DNA of 64,000 nt from Deltaproteobacteria bacterium (GTDB lineage: Bacteria; Desulfobacterota; Desulfobacteria; Desulfobacterales; Desulfosarcinaceae): positions 1-64,000 of the forward strand of contig JAKALP010000031.1 in assembly GCA_021824175.1 (NCBI GenBank), given 5' to 3'. How positions within the stretch are numbered: position 1 is the stretch's first letter; every line of letters starts with the position of its first letter. This document shows, in pieces, positions 8,291-17,779 of this stretch. A program made the translations under genes and the position numbers. The notes under the pieces were generated by a model, which saw nothing but the letters and a program-made list of their open reading frames with translations, was not told the DNA's origin and did no database searches.

Positions 8291-8306
8291 CTCTCATCGT
8301 GACAGA

Positions 8307-8783
8307 TCACCGAATTTCCAACCCGGCCGGTAAAGACAATTGGATCTTATCGCCGATACCAACACCATGCTCGGCAAACCACCCCTGATTTACTTCCACC
8401 GCATACCGCACCGGCTGGGGCGAACGATAGACCTGATCGGTCTTCAAGGGCGCCATTTGCTCGATGCTCAGAATGAATCCTGCATCGTCGATAAATGCGA
8501 TGGCCAGCGCGATCTGGGTGTCCTTCATCCAGAAGGTCAGGGCGCGCGCCGCAGGCTGGATGAAAAGCATGCCTTCGTCTGGAGCCAATTTATCCCGCCT
8601 GGACAGACCGCACTGGCGCGCCTCGGGGGTAGCTGCCACGGCCAGGGCAAGTGGCTGTCCTTTGACCTTAGCCACGATGCGGGGCAAATCCATGGGACAG
8701 GCCAGACATACGGAACCCCAGGCTGCCCAACTGCATAAAAAGAAGACCGCAATAATCGCGGCTGACAAAGTTCCTTGTTTCAT
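8307..8783 (-). CDS. Exported DUF192 protein
   Basis: 158 residues starting MKQGTLSAAIIAVFFLCSW, an N-terminal export signal. The mature part is a DUF192 domain: ATPEARQCGLSRRDKLAPDEGMLF, FWMKDTQIALAIAFID and the closing YAVEVNQGWFAEHGVGIGD. The family has a beta-fold of unknown biochemical role and is usually exported. A longer open frame upstream has no hydrophobic start, and GGAGGG precedes the chosen ATG. It converges on vapC with only 16 bases between stops. Confidence 0.8.
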   Translation of the reverse strand: MKQGTLSAAIIAVFFLCSWAAWGSVCLACPMDLPRIVAKVKGQPLALAVAATPEARQCGLSRRDKLAPDEGMLFIQPAARALTFWMKDTQIALAIAFIDDAGFILSIEQMAPLKTDQVYRSPQPVRYAVEVNQGWFAEHGVGIGDKIQLSLPAGLEIR

Positions 8784-9067
8784 GATGGCATGACCCTCCG
8801 GATCATTATTCGTCGTACGAGCATACCAGAAAATTTGGTATGGAAAAATGTGGTTTCTTGTCAGCTGCCACCCTTGCGGAAGCGTGCACATGGAGTTGCA
8901 TGGGCCCAAATAGGGTTGCATCGGAATTCATTCTTTTTTATCTTTAACCATCTCTTGCAGCGGGCAACATGATCCGAATACTACTTCTTGCGATCTTCCG
9001 GAAACAGCACCTTTAAACTGTTTTACCCCAATTTTGGGTTTAAGCCTTTTAAACCCAGAGGATACGC

Positions 9068-9628
9068 ATGATGGAATCCACCCACTCTTCTAATACGCTT
9101 TCGGCGCCGATGGCGATCATTGCCATTGGGTCGTCCGCGGGCGGATTGGAAGCCATTCGAACTATCCTGACCATGTTGCCGTCTGGCAAAAACGCGGCCG
9201 TGGTCATCCTGCAACATCATGATCCCCATCATCACCATCTATTGTCCGACATTCTGGACCAAAGCGCCCGGGTTCCCGTGCGCACCATTGCGGATCGGAT
9301 GCCCATCGAGGCGGATCATATTTTCATCCCGCCCCCCGGCCAACACCTGTGCATCGAGCAAGGGCTTTTTAAGCAGCGGGAGATCGAGGACCCCCAGAGC
9401 CCGGTGCCCTCCATTGATGCGTTTCTGATCTCCCTGGCCAAATCTGAACATCATCGGGGTGTGGCCATCATTTTGTCGGGCAAGGGCTCGGACGGCGCTT
9501 GCGGCATCCGCGAATTCAAGGCTTCGGGCGGCATCATCATCGCCCAATCTCCGGAGAGCGCCAAGTTCTCCGAAATGCCCCGGGCCGCACTGGCCACGGG
9601 TTGCGTGGATTTGATGCTGACCCCCTGA
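9068..9628 (+). CDS. CheB-type methylesterase domain, 5' part of a broken hybrid gene
   Basis: 186 residues containing a complete CheB methylesterase domain without receiver: Ser in GSSAGGLEAI, His in LQHHDPHH and Asp in GSDGACGI. The frame stops just after DLMLTP because of one extra base in the run at 9621-9626. Removing it restores GAAAAAATC, which continues directly into the CheR frame. In the family, CheB and CheR domains are fused at the head of large PAS-containing sensor kinases. This is therefore the front piece of one gene, split by a frameshift (real or sequencing error). Confidence 0.8.
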   Translation: MMESTHSSNTLSAPMAIIAIGSSAGGLEAIRTILTMLPSGKNAAVVILQHHDPHHHHLLSDILDQSARVPVRTIADRMPIEADHIFIPPPGQHLCIEQGLFKQREIEDPQSPVPSIDAFLISLAKSEHHRGVAIILSGKGSDGACGIREFKASGGIIIAQSPESAKFSEMPRAALATGCVDLMLTP

Positions 9629-9692
9629 AAAAATCGGTGCGGAACTGGCCGAAATCATCGCCTTCGGGCTGCCAGCCCCGGCCGAGGAGCCG

Positions 9693-11687
9693 GTGGAGGC
9701 CGCCTCCGATGAGATCGAACGCATTCTGGGATTGCTCTTCCAGCGCACCGGTTGCGATTTTTCCGATTATAAGTTGACCACCATAAATCGCCGCATCGGA
9801 CGCCGAATGTCGCTGAACAAGATGGTGGACTTGAAAATCTACGCCAATCATCTAGCTGCCTCGGAAGAGGAGATCAGTCTGCTCTGCAAAGACCTGCTGA
9901 TATCGGTCACCAGTTTCTTCCGGGACCCGGACGCCTTTGCTTCCCTGGAAAAAGTAGTGCAAAGCATTGCCGAACATCATGCCGTAGATAAAAATATCCG
10001 GATCTGGATTCCGGGCTGCGCCACGGGCGAAGAGGTCTACTCCATCGCCATGACCCTGGCCAAAGTCCTGGGCGACCAAATCGCCAAGTTCAAAATTCAA
10101 ATTTTTGCCACGGATGTGGACCCGGCCGCGGTGGCCATCGCCCGCAAGGGAGTCTATCCCAAAGCGGCCTTAACCGGCATTAACGATACCGTAATAAAGC
10201 AGTACTTCAACCAGACCAATGGCTTGTTTCAAGTGGCTGAAGCCATCCGCAACATGATCGTTTTTCCCCAGCACGATCTGCTCAAGGATCCGCCCTTTTC
10301 CCGCATCGATTTAATCAGTTGCCGCAATGTGCTGATCTACTTCAACACCCATTTGCAAAAGCGGATCATGTCCATCTTCCACTATGCTTTAAACGCCAAT
10401 GGATATCTCTTCCTGGGAAAATCGGAATCCGGCAGCCAGATCTCGGATCTCTTCGTGCCGGTGGATACTCGCCAGAAACTCTTTCAGCGGCGCGGCGTTT
10501 ACCGCCGGCCGCCCATCAATATGCAATATCATCGCGGCAAAGGATATGCGCCCAACGCCAATCCCGGACCGGAAGTCAAACATGAATTTTCAGCCAAAGA
10601 AGCATTGGAACAACTTCTGCTGGAAATCTACGGCCACAGCAGCGTGCTGGTCAACGACCGCATGGATATTGTCTATGTGCATGGGGATGTGAGCCCTTAT
10701 CTGGGATTTGCGCCAGGAACCGCCGACCTCAATATTCTCTCCCTGGCCAAAGCCAATCTGGGTATCGACCTGCGCATCATCATCAATAAATGTCTGCGGG
10801 AAAATGCCAAGGTCCACGGCAAGCCGGTTATGCTTCGTGATAGCGCCGGCGAACGACAGGTGCGGCTGTACGCGTCTCCCGTACAGACCAACGAGGGCCA
10901 GGAACGCTTGGTCCTGGTGGTTTTCGAGCAGGTATCAGACATATCCAAATCAAAGTTACCCCTGGCTGCCGCGGACCCAACCACCGAGCAGGAAACCCGC
11001 ATTGCCGAACTGAATCAGGAACTGACCGCCACCAAGGAGTATTTGCAAACCACCATTGAAGAGCTGGAAAACACCAACCAGGATCTGCTTTCGCTCAACG
11101 AAGAATTGCACTCCACCAATGAAGAACTTCAATCCACCAACGAAGAACTTGAGACCTCCAATGAAGAGCTCCAGGCCGCCAATGAGGAGCTGATTACCTT
11201 AAACGAAGAGCTGGAGATCAAGACCACGGAGCTTTCCAAAGCCAATGCGGCCGTCAAGGAGAGTGAAGCACGATTTCGGGCCTTATTTGAAAACATCCCG
11301 GTGGCCATCAGCCTGACCCGCGAGGACGGCGCCATCCTGGCGTTCAACAGCGCCTACCAGGATTTGCTGGGCTATTCGGCCGATGAGTTGCACACGCTTA
11401 ATGCCGCTCAGCTTTACAACCGACCCCAGGAACGCCAGGCTATTCTTGAGAAGATCAAGCGGCAAGACACCGTTCATAAAACTGAGGTGGAGTTCAAGCG
11501 TAAAAACCAGCAAACCTTTATTGCCCAACTGACCGTGACCCCTTTTGCGATCAATGGGACTACGGCCATGCTCACCGTGCTTCAGGATATTACCGACCGC
11601 AAAAAGGCCATGGCCGATCTGCGTAAAAGCGAAGCAGCCCTGGCCGAGGCACTGGCATGGGGCTGTCCATGGTACAAGGCATCGTGA
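9693..11687 (+). CDS. CheR methyltransferase-PAS part of the broken hybrid kinase gene
   Basis: Homology starts at about 9627, just after the frameshift. It contains the CheR N-terminal helices, the SAM-binding WIPGCATGEEVYSIAMTL, IDLISCRNVLIYF, a PAS-like domain, a long coiled coil of EELxSTNEEL heptads (11060-11220) and a PAS domain ending ITDRKKAM. After the helix SEAALAEALA the frame runs into WGCPWYKAS and stops. The expected dimerisation/His domain and most of the kinase ATP domain are absent, and the following bases code for kinase motif G2 in another frame. This points to an internal deletion near 11655. Confidence 0.8.
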   Translation: MEAASDEIERILGLLFQRTGCDFSDYKLTTINRRIGRRMSLNKMVDLKIYANHLAASEEEISLLCKDLLISVTSFFRDPDAFASLEKVVQSIAEHHAVDKNIRIWIPGCATGEEVYSIAMTLAKVLGDQIAKFKIQIFATDVDPAAVAIARKGVYPKAALTGINDTVIKQYFNQTNGLFQVAEAIRNMIVFPQHDLLKDPPFSRIDLISCRNVLIYFNTHLQKRIMSIFHYALNANGYLFLGKSESGSQISDLFVPVDTRQKLFQRRGVYRRPPINMQYHRGKGYAPNANPGPEVKHEFSAKEALEQLLLEIYGHSSVLVNDRMDIVYVHGDVSPYLGFAPGTADLNILSLAKANLGIDLRIIINKCLRENAKVHGKPVMLRDSAGERQVRLYASPVQTNEGQERLVLVVFEQVSDISKSKLPLAAADPTTEQETRIAELNQELTATKEYLQTTIEELENTNQDLLSLNEELHSTNEELQSTNEELETSNEELQAANEELITLNEELEIKTTELSKANAAVKESEARFRALFENIPVAISLTREDGAILAFNSAYQDLLGYSADELHTLNAAQLYNRPQERQAILEKIKRQDTVHKTEVEFKRKNQQTFIAQLTVTPFAINGTTAMLTVLQDITDRKKAMADLRKSEAALAEALAWGCPWYKAS

Positions 11688-12205
11688 AAAACCATGGGGG
11701 CCACATCGAAGTGCAGAGTCAGGTGGGCTATGGCACTACGTTTGAAATTCTACTGCCCAAGGTCGAGGTCAAGGAAGAGGCGGCCCCGCCCATTAAACAG
11801 CCGATTCCCAAGGGGAAAAATGAACATATTTTGCTGGTGGATGACGAACCCATGCTTTTGAATGTGGCTGCCAAGATATTACTCTCGCTGGGATATCAAG
11901 TCACGCCCATGGCTGACGGCATCTTGGCTCTGGAGGAATTTCACCGCGAGCCCGGCAAATACCACCTGATCATCACGGACCATTCCATGCCCAAAATCAG
12001 CGGATTGGAAATGGCCAGGGAATTCACTCGTGTCCGCCGCGCCATTCCCATTATTCTATGTACCGGCTATAGCGAGAGCATCCCCGAAGAAAAAGCCAAA
12101 GAGGCCGGAATCTACGACGTGTTGCTCAAGCCCTTCAGCCGGCGCGAAATGGCCGAAAGACTCAACAGGATACTAAACCCGCCCTGGGCAGCTGGTTCTA
12201 TGTAG
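11657..12205 (+). CDS. Kinase C-terminal stub plus receiver domain, 3' part of the broken hybrid gene
   Basis: 182 residues. The first 35 (MGLSMVQGIVKNHGGHIEV, then GTTFEILLPK) are the last portion of a HATPase_c domain from the G2 box on. A linker leads to a CheY-like receiver: HILLVDDEP with the acidic pair, phospho-acceptor Asp in IITDHSMPK, and Lys in LLKPFS. Without the H-box and N/G1 boxes no autophosphorylation is possible. The start codon is fortuitous and lies within the deletion junction. Treated together, 9068-12205 looks like a pseudogene of a CheB-CheR-PAS-kinase-receiver protein. Confidence 0.8.
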   Translation: MGLSMVQGIVKNHGGHIEVQSQVGYGTTFEILLPKVEVKEEAAPPIKQPIPKGKNEHILLVDDEPMLLNVAAKILLSLGYQVTPMADGILALEEFHREPGKYHLIITDHSMPKISGLEMAREFTRVRRAIPIILCTGYSESIPEEKAKEAGIYDVLLKPFSRREMAERLNRILNPPWAAGSM

Positions 12206-12282
12206 ATTGGGGCGCGGGAACAAAAATCATTGAAGTGATTCCCCGGAAGGCCCGAATGGCAGATAAACGATAGGCCCAAGGA

Positions 12283-12804
12283 TCAAAAAGCATATCCCAC
12301 CTGCAGGTAGCCCTCGGGCTTGGAAGGGTCCTGCAATCGAAGATTGAGCGATCCGGTTTCGGTTCGAAACGCGATGCGGTACTCTTCCTTGATGGACGCC
12401 AGGCTGAATTTCAACTCCTCTTTAACGAGGGTTTTACAGGCATCCTTATTGGCATCGTGGGTCAGTAAAAGATCTACCTGGACCGGCTTGGACTCTAAAA
12501 AGTCATTCAAAGCGATCAGTTCAAACTGGTGATCTTCGCACCCGCCGGTGTAGGAAACGGTCAAAAGCAAAGTATCGCCGTTGATCTTGGCGTTCTCGAT
12601 GGCATAGGGGTTGAGGAGATAATCACTTCGGGTGGTGCCGAAAGAGAAGATGATGGGGTCAACCGCCGCGGCGCGGGCAACGCTGACCTCGCCTTTTGGC
12701 ACGGCATAATGGGTGCTGCCATCTTTGCCGCTGCAACCGGACCCCATGGTGATAAATACTACCAATAACCCAACCTGTAAGCCCCGTTTCAGCAGCCGGA
12801 ACAT
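12283..12804 (-). CDS. Predicted lipoprotein, function unknown
   Basis: 173 residues with a signal peptide and lipobox (ITMGSGCSG, Cys at about 24), so likely anchored in the outer or inner membrane. The mature part is beta-rich, with two Cys (TGGCEDH and DACKTLV) that could form a disulfide. No family recognised. GGGGG precedes the ATG. Single-gene unit. Confidence 0.65.
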   Translation of the reverse strand: MFRLLKRGLQVGLLVVFITMGSGCSGKDGSTHYAVPKGEVSVARAAAVDPIIFSFGTTRSDYLLNPYAIENAKINGDTLLLTVSYTGGCEDHQFELIALNDFLESKPVQVDLLLTHDANKDACKTLVKEELKFSLASIKEEYRIAFRTETGSLNLRLQDPSKPEGYLQVGYAF

Positions 12805-13023
12805 ATGAAGCCCCCCCTGGCGATGATTTCAGCCCACCGATGGAATCAAGCTATCGCAAAATAATCTTTTGGCCCAAACGCTTTATTTTGATTTTGGTTG
12901 GAACGATGCTTTTCCCATATAGTTCATCAAGAGATTATGCGATTCCAAGGTCCAAAACAAATTATCAAATGGTAATTATCGTTCAATTCAGATCCATCTT
13001 TATTATGAACGGGCTGTAATCGT

Positions 13024-13539
13024 TCAGCGGACCGCCTGGCTTATGATTTCCGCCGCCTTTTCCACCGAAAACGTCCCGGTGTTGAGCACCAGATCGTAGT
13101 TCAGCGAATCGCCGATGTCGCTATGGAAATACTTTCTAGCAAAAGCCCGGCGGTTGGATTCCGTGCTTAATACGCGCCGTTTGGCATCACTGTTCGAAAT
13201 ATTGTAGGTTTCGGCAATGCAATTGATGCGCTTTTCCAGGGGCGCGATGATGCGAACTCGAAAACGGTTCTCCGGCGGGAGCACAAAATTGGCGCCCCGG
13301 CCGATGATGATCGCATTGCCATGCCGACCGATGGTGCCGATCACTTTCATCAAGGAACGCGCAAATTCATCCGGCCACAGATGCCGGTCGCTGATAGCGG
13401 CGGCCACCCAGTCTTCCAGCATGGAAAGCCCTTTCTCATCCAAACTGCGAACCAACCTTGCGCAGGTATCGGTATCCTCGGCCATGGCATTGATCAACTC
13501 CCCGTCAAACAATTCCAACCAATAGATAATATTATACAT
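13024..13539 (-). CDS. Cytidylate-kinase-like protein lacking its P-loop end
   Basis: 171 residues. Matches the family of deltaproteobacterial cytidylate-kinase-like proteins: FDGELINAMAEDTD, GRHGNAIIIGRGANFVLP, RVRIIAPLEKRI and RRAFARKYFHSDIGD. Family members begin with a GxxGxGK-like nucleotide-binding loop followed by the segment that is here the very start. A TAA lies directly upstream of the ATG in frame, and no P-loop is found in the other frames nearby. The gene looks 5'-deleted, so kinase activity is doubtful. Confidence 0.6.
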   Translation of the reverse strand: MYNIIYWLELFDGELINAMAEDTDTCARLVRSLDEKGLSMLEDWVAAAISDRHLWPDEFARSLMKVIGTIGRHGNAIIIGRGANFVLPPENRFRVRIIAPLEKRINCIAETYNISNSDAKRRVLSTESNRRAFARKYFHSDIGDSLNYDLVLNTGTFSVEKAAEIISQAVR

Positions 13540-13647
13540 TTATACATCGGCCCACTCACCATTCAATTTTTGGCCGCTAAGGATACATCGCCACCTCCCA
13601 TGGCTGGCACACCATCTTGGGCTTTGTGGCTAATCATGCAGGTGAGT

Positions 13648-14019
13648 TCAGTAGCCGGATTCTTTTTCACCGGGGACGCTTTCGGTGCTCAGGCTCGAAC
13701 CACTGTAACCGCCGCTCATGTTGATATAAATCGATGCCTCGGCCGGTGTGCCGCTCGAACGGGTCAGGGTGACCACATACTCTGAAAAGCCTTTGATGTT
13801 GCGGATGGTTACCGTAACCGAGCTCAGGTCCGCGGCCCAGCCGAGGTCCAACTTGCCCTGGGCAATCATGTCATTGGCGACCTTTAAACCGTTTTGCACC
13901 GCTACCAGGGGGGTGATCACCTCCTGGGCGGAACTGCTGCCAGCCGGGAGAAATGTCGTGGTCAGCATGAACAGGCTGACAAGTAGGGTGGTACGAATCA
14001 TCCGTGTCATCGTTTTCAT
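13648..14019 (-). CDS. Small exported protein, function unknown
   Basis: 123 residues from the ATG at 14019 (GGGAGAG 5 bases upstream). The signal peptide MKTMTRMIRTTLLVSLFML is followed by an Ala/Ser cleavage region. The mature part starts QEVITPLVAVQNGLKVANDM and contains a beta-rich half with SVTVTIRNIKGFSEYVVTL. No known motif. Probably periplasmic. Confidence 0.6.
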   Translation of the reverse strand: MKTMTRMIRTTLLVSLFMLTTTFLPAGSSSAQEVITPLVAVQNGLKVANDMIAQGKLDLGWAADLSSVTVTIRNIKGFSEYVVTLTRSSGTPAEASIYINMSGGYSGSSLSTESVPGEKESGY

Positions 14020-14172
14020 AACCGCTCTCCCTTGCTTTAAAATTGCAATTCTAGACACAATAATAAGAAAGGTTTTGCCTGCGTCGAGCTATTATCTGTG
14101 ATCGTGAAAAAGAGGGACACTTCAGCCAAAAGCCGCAAACTATCTCAAATCCATTAAACAAAGCTTTTAATT

Positions 14173-16869
14173 TTAATGCTCTAACCGCGATTCTTTTAGA
14201 GGCAGTGTAAGTTGCGCCCGGGTGCCTATGCCCCGCCGGCTTTCTAAAATGATGGAGCCGTCATGTTCTTCCACGATTTTTTTGACGATCGCCAATCCCA
14301 TACCGGTTTTTTGCGAACGGGTGGTGAAAAGCGGTTCAAAGGCGTGGGCGAGGGTATTGGGATCCATGCCGATACCGTTATCCTGTATCTCGATGACGAC
14401 GCAATCACCTTTTAGGCGGGCATCGATTGCGATGGCCGGAGTATAGGAAGCCCCGCGCCTTTCGTTCTCCTCGACGCGATCATTGATCGCCTCGGTGGCG
14501 TTCTGGAGCAAGTTGACCATCACCCGCCGCATTTTTTCCTGGTCATAGGATAGCTTGGGCAGGTCCGGACTGATCCGCAGAGCCAAATCGAGATCTTTTT
14601 GCTTGCGCTGGGATTCCACCACTTCGGCCAGCCATCTGGTAACGTCTTGATAGACTCTTACCGCTTGCCGTCCTTCGGTATACTCCAGTAGATAGGCCAC
14701 AATGGCATCGCATAGGGATACCTGCTCATCGACCCGGTTAAAATGCTTCTCGATGATCGGATCGCTGGATTTCATTTTGCGATGAAGATAAAAGTTGGAG
14801 GTTCGGATGACGCTCAAGGGATTGCGCAATTCATGACTGACCGTGGCGGTAATTTGGCCCAGTACCGCCATTTTCTCCTTCTTCACCAGCTCTCGCTGGG
14901 CCGCCTTGAGTTCCTTGGTCCGTTCGGTCACCATCTCTTCAAGGCTTTTGCGATAGCGGGCCAATTCAGCTTCAATCTGCTTGCGCTCGGTTACATCGCG
15001 GACAATACATAACAGCACCCGGCGGTCCTGGTGCATCATCTGCTGACTGCTGACTTCCACAATGGCTTTGGAGCCGTCTTTGCGTAGATGCTGGGTTTCG
15101 AAGAACAGGCTGTTTCCTTCCGCGAGATCTTCTGAAAACCGGGGCATGGCGTTGATGCCCTCAGGCGCGTGGATTTGGTTGAGCGACATTGCCAGAAACT
15201 CAGCCTGGCCGTACCCCAGATGACGGCAGGCGGCCGGGTTGACATCCAGAAACCGCCCTGTTTCCATGTCACTTAAAAAGATGGGGTCCGCGGCGGTTTC
15301 AAATATGGTCCGAAAACGGGCCTCGCTTTCCTCCAGGGCTCGCTGGGCGGCCTTCAATTCGCTGATTTCCACCGTCATGGAGATGATGCAGTCGACATCC
15401 TGAAAATGGATGAATCGCATCGAAATCAGACTTTCCACAATGCGTCCGCCCTTGACGCGGAAAGGGACCTCCACACTGTCTACATATCCATTTCTTTCAA
15501 GCAATCTTATCAATTGGTCGCGATCGGAAGGGTTGACATAGAGATTGAGATCAAAGGCGGTGCGCCCCAGGGCCTCGTCCGCGGCATAGCCGGTACGAAG
15601 TGAAAAGGCCTTGTTGACCTGCATATAGACGCCGTCGCTGCGTCGGGTGATGGAGATATTGTAAGGCGCCAGATCCAGAATGGTTCGATAATTCTCCTCA
15701 CGTTCCGCCAATGCTCTTTGTGCGGCTTTGAGATTGTCGATCCGGGTAGAAATATACAACAGGCAGTCTTCTCCCTTATACCGCAGGCGCCGGGCCGAAA
15801 CGAGGCTGTCCAGTGTCTTCCCATACTTGTCCTGGAAGCGGATTTCCTGGTCGTCCACATATCCCTGCTCGGCAAAGAGCTCCAGAAAACGCCGACGATC
15901 TTCCAAATCCGTATAAAACTTGAGGTCGGGAGGCGTGTGGCCGAGGATCTCCTCACGGCGGTAGTGCACGCGGCGGCAAAACGAATCGTTTACTTCCTGG
16001 TAGATGCTGTCGCTCAGGCGTGTGATGGCAATGGACACGGGAGCGCCTTCGATAATGGTCCGGTAGTTCTCCACGCTTTGGCGCAATGCTTCCTGGGCCG
16101 TATTCACTTCCTCGATATTCTGGGAGATATACAGCAAGCAAAGATCTCCGGCCAGATCGACGGGCCTGACGGATATGAGGCCGTGGGTTAACCTGAAATC
16201 TTTGCGACGGAAGGTGACTTCCAACCCATCGAGCTTGTCTCGACCCTGAACCGCGGCGTGCATTCGTTCCCAATCAGCCGGATCATGAAACAGATTCAAT
16301 TCCTGGGAAGTCTTGCCAAGGGCTTCTCCGGAAGAGTAGCCGGTATAACGGCAAAAGGCCTGATTGACCAATACATGACGCTGGTCCGCCATGCGGCAAA
16401 TCCCAATCGCATAGGGCGCCGCGTCGAGGATGGCGTAGCAATCATCTGACGTCCCGCTGATACCAGATGTCATATTTGCTTCTGGAATTCTTCGTCCGAA
16501 TGCTGGTGTTTCTTGAAGATCTGAAGACTCCAGGGGGTGCCCAACCTTCAGGAAGTACTTCTTCGGGTCACCATCGACGGGCAGTAATGAAACGGCGCAG
16601 AGTTCGCCAAATGAGGTCCCATCCTTTCTCTTATGCTGAACTACCTTGCGCCAGACCGAGCGTTGTTTCAGACACTGAAGAATAGCGGTGAAGGAGTGGG
16701 AAGGGATTTGGCAGAATTCAGCCCAGGGATGGCCCACCATTTCATCAAGCCTGAATCCCGTGGCTTCGATGCACTGCTGGTTTGCGTATACAATAGCGCC
16801 ACCGGCGTCGATTACGGTAACCGTGCCTGGAATGGATTCCAAATCAATTTTTTTTATGGCTCGATTCAT
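14173..16869 (-). CDS. Multi-PAS sensor histidine kinase
   Basis: 898 residues from the ATG at 16869. No transmembrane segment, so cytoplasmic. Five to six PAS modules in series, each with DxxG.IVYAN- or VYQEVNDSF-like strands and a closing conserved coil (LKAAQRALEESEARF). Then a coiled linker, the H-box VSHELRNPLSV with the phospho-acceptor His, N-box LLQNATEAIND, G1 DNGIGMD, F-box EPLFTTRSQKTGMGLAIVKK and a final GTRAQLTLPL. All kinase motifs are intact. No response regulator is adjacent; the nearest receiver is the stub at 11657. A TTG start at 16932 would add 21 residues; the ATG with AGGA upstream is preferred. Confidence 0.88.
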   Translation of the reverse strand: MNRAIKKIDLESIPGTVTVIDAGGAIVYANQQCIEATGFRLDEMVGHPWAEFCQIPSHSFTAILQCLKQRSVWRKVVQHKRKDGTSFGELCAVSLLPVDGDPKKYFLKVGHPLESSDLQETPAFGRRIPEANMTSGISGTSDDCYAILDAAPYAIGICRMADQRHVLVNQAFCRYTGYSSGEALGKTSQELNLFHDPADWERMHAAVQGRDKLDGLEVTFRRKDFRLTHGLISVRPVDLAGDLCLLYISQNIEEVNTAQEALRQSVENYRTIIEGAPVSIAITRLSDSIYQEVNDSFCRRVHYRREEILGHTPPDLKFYTDLEDRRRFLELFAEQGYVDDQEIRFQDKYGKTLDSLVSARRLRYKGEDCLLYISTRIDNLKAAQRALAEREENYRTILDLAPYNISITRRSDGVYMQVNKAFSLRTGYAADEALGRTAFDLNLYVNPSDRDQLIRLLERNGYVDSVEVPFRVKGGRIVESLISMRFIHFQDVDCIISMTVEISELKAAQRALEESEARFRTIFETAADPIFLSDMETGRFLDVNPAACRHLGYGQAEFLAMSLNQIHAPEGINAMPRFSEDLAEGNSLFFETQHLRKDGSKAIVEVSSQQMMHQDRRVLLCIVRDVTERKQIEAELARYRKSLEEMVTERTKELKAAQRELVKKEKMAVLGQITATVSHELRNPLSVIRTSNFYLHRKMKSSDPIIEKHFNRVDEQVSLCDAIVAYLLEYTEGRQAVRVYQDVTRWLAEVVESQRKQKDLDLALRISPDLPKLSYDQEKMRRVMVNLLQNATEAINDRVEENERRGASYTPAIAIDARLKGDCVVIEIQDNGIGMDPNTLAHAFEPLFTTRSQKTGMGLAIVKKIVEEHDGSIILESRRGIGTRAQLTLPLKESRLEH

Positions 16870-17085
16870 GGGGGTCCATCCTAATTGACGGCAAGCCATC
16901 TCAAAGCCCTGCATTTTTGGCTTCGCAACCAAGTCTTCGTTTTGTCCACCATAACATAATGATATTATGACAATTTTAAGGACAAATTCAAGCTAAAAAC
17001 AGGGGCGGGACCTTCCAGACGGGTTCAGAGATGATCGCTGGCGCGAGCTTGAGCCAAGAACGGTTTAATACAAGCCAGATCGATT

Positions 17086-17523
17086 TCAGATCGAGGGCTT
17101 TAACCGCATGGCGCCGCCATCTTTTTCAAGTCCGAGATAGAGTCGGTCATTTTCAATGTAAAACGACACCACCCGCGAAAGATCCCGCATGAAGAGGAAG
17201 TCCTGACTGTCGGAAGGGCAGGCCATGCGCGTGGCCATCATGGGACCAAAGGAGAGCCGGCCCGCGGAGATGGTGTAGCTGCCGCCGCCGCGATTGCAGT
17301 CAAAGCGCACCTGGGCACGGCCGTCGTCGCCCAGCAAAAGGGTGTAGCGCTCGGGGACGGCCGCTGAGATCTTCGCTTCGGCCGTAATAGTCATTTCCCA
17401 CTGCCAGGTCTTTCCCACCACCGCCTGGGGGTCATTGTCGCGTGACTTGGCGCCGGAGGTGACACCCGCTGCGCAAGCGGCCGTCATCACGGCGATTATA
17501 AAGAGAAATAGTAAACGAAACAT
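17086..17523 (-). CDS. META-domain lipoprotein
   Basis: 145 residues from the ATG at 17523, which follows AAGGGGG. Lipobox VMTAACAAG places Cys at about residue 17. The mature part resembles a META (HslJ-like) domain: VVGKTWQWEMTIT, YTLLLGDDGRAQVRFDCNRGGGSY and MMATRMACPSDSQ. Such domains occur in envelope stress proteins and protease inhibitors; the role here is unknown. Confidence 0.7.
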   Translation of the reverse strand: MFRLLFLFIIAVMTAACAAGVTSGAKSRDNDPQAVVGKTWQWEMTITAEAKISAAVPERYTLLLGDDGRAQVRFDCNRGGGSYTISAGRLSFGPMMATRMACPSDSQDFLFMRDLSRVVSFYIENDRLYLGLEKDGGAMRLKPSI

Positions 17524-17779
17524 TTTCTTCTGCCCCCTTTCGATGAACGAACAGGCCATCTTTTTTACTTCTTTAGCCAGAAGATCGCCAGCACATACAG
17601 CGCAACAACCGCCAGTTGAGCCCCATCCATGGGAAGCCTATGGCGCAAAAACTTGGAAAAAGTAACGTTGCGGTCGTTGCACAGATTCCGGCAGCCCCTC
17701 TATTGGCCGAAGCACCGATTAGCGTGGGATTGCCCCCTTAAATGGCACCGCGCACCGTGCTCACAAAGAGCTGGAGAGA

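Noticed and set aside
17560-17779. Short minus-strand frame MDGAQLAVVALYVLAIFWLKK resembling the N-terminus of a symporter
   Set aside because: Only 21 codons before a stop, no ribosome site and no continuation in other frames; too short to support a gene.
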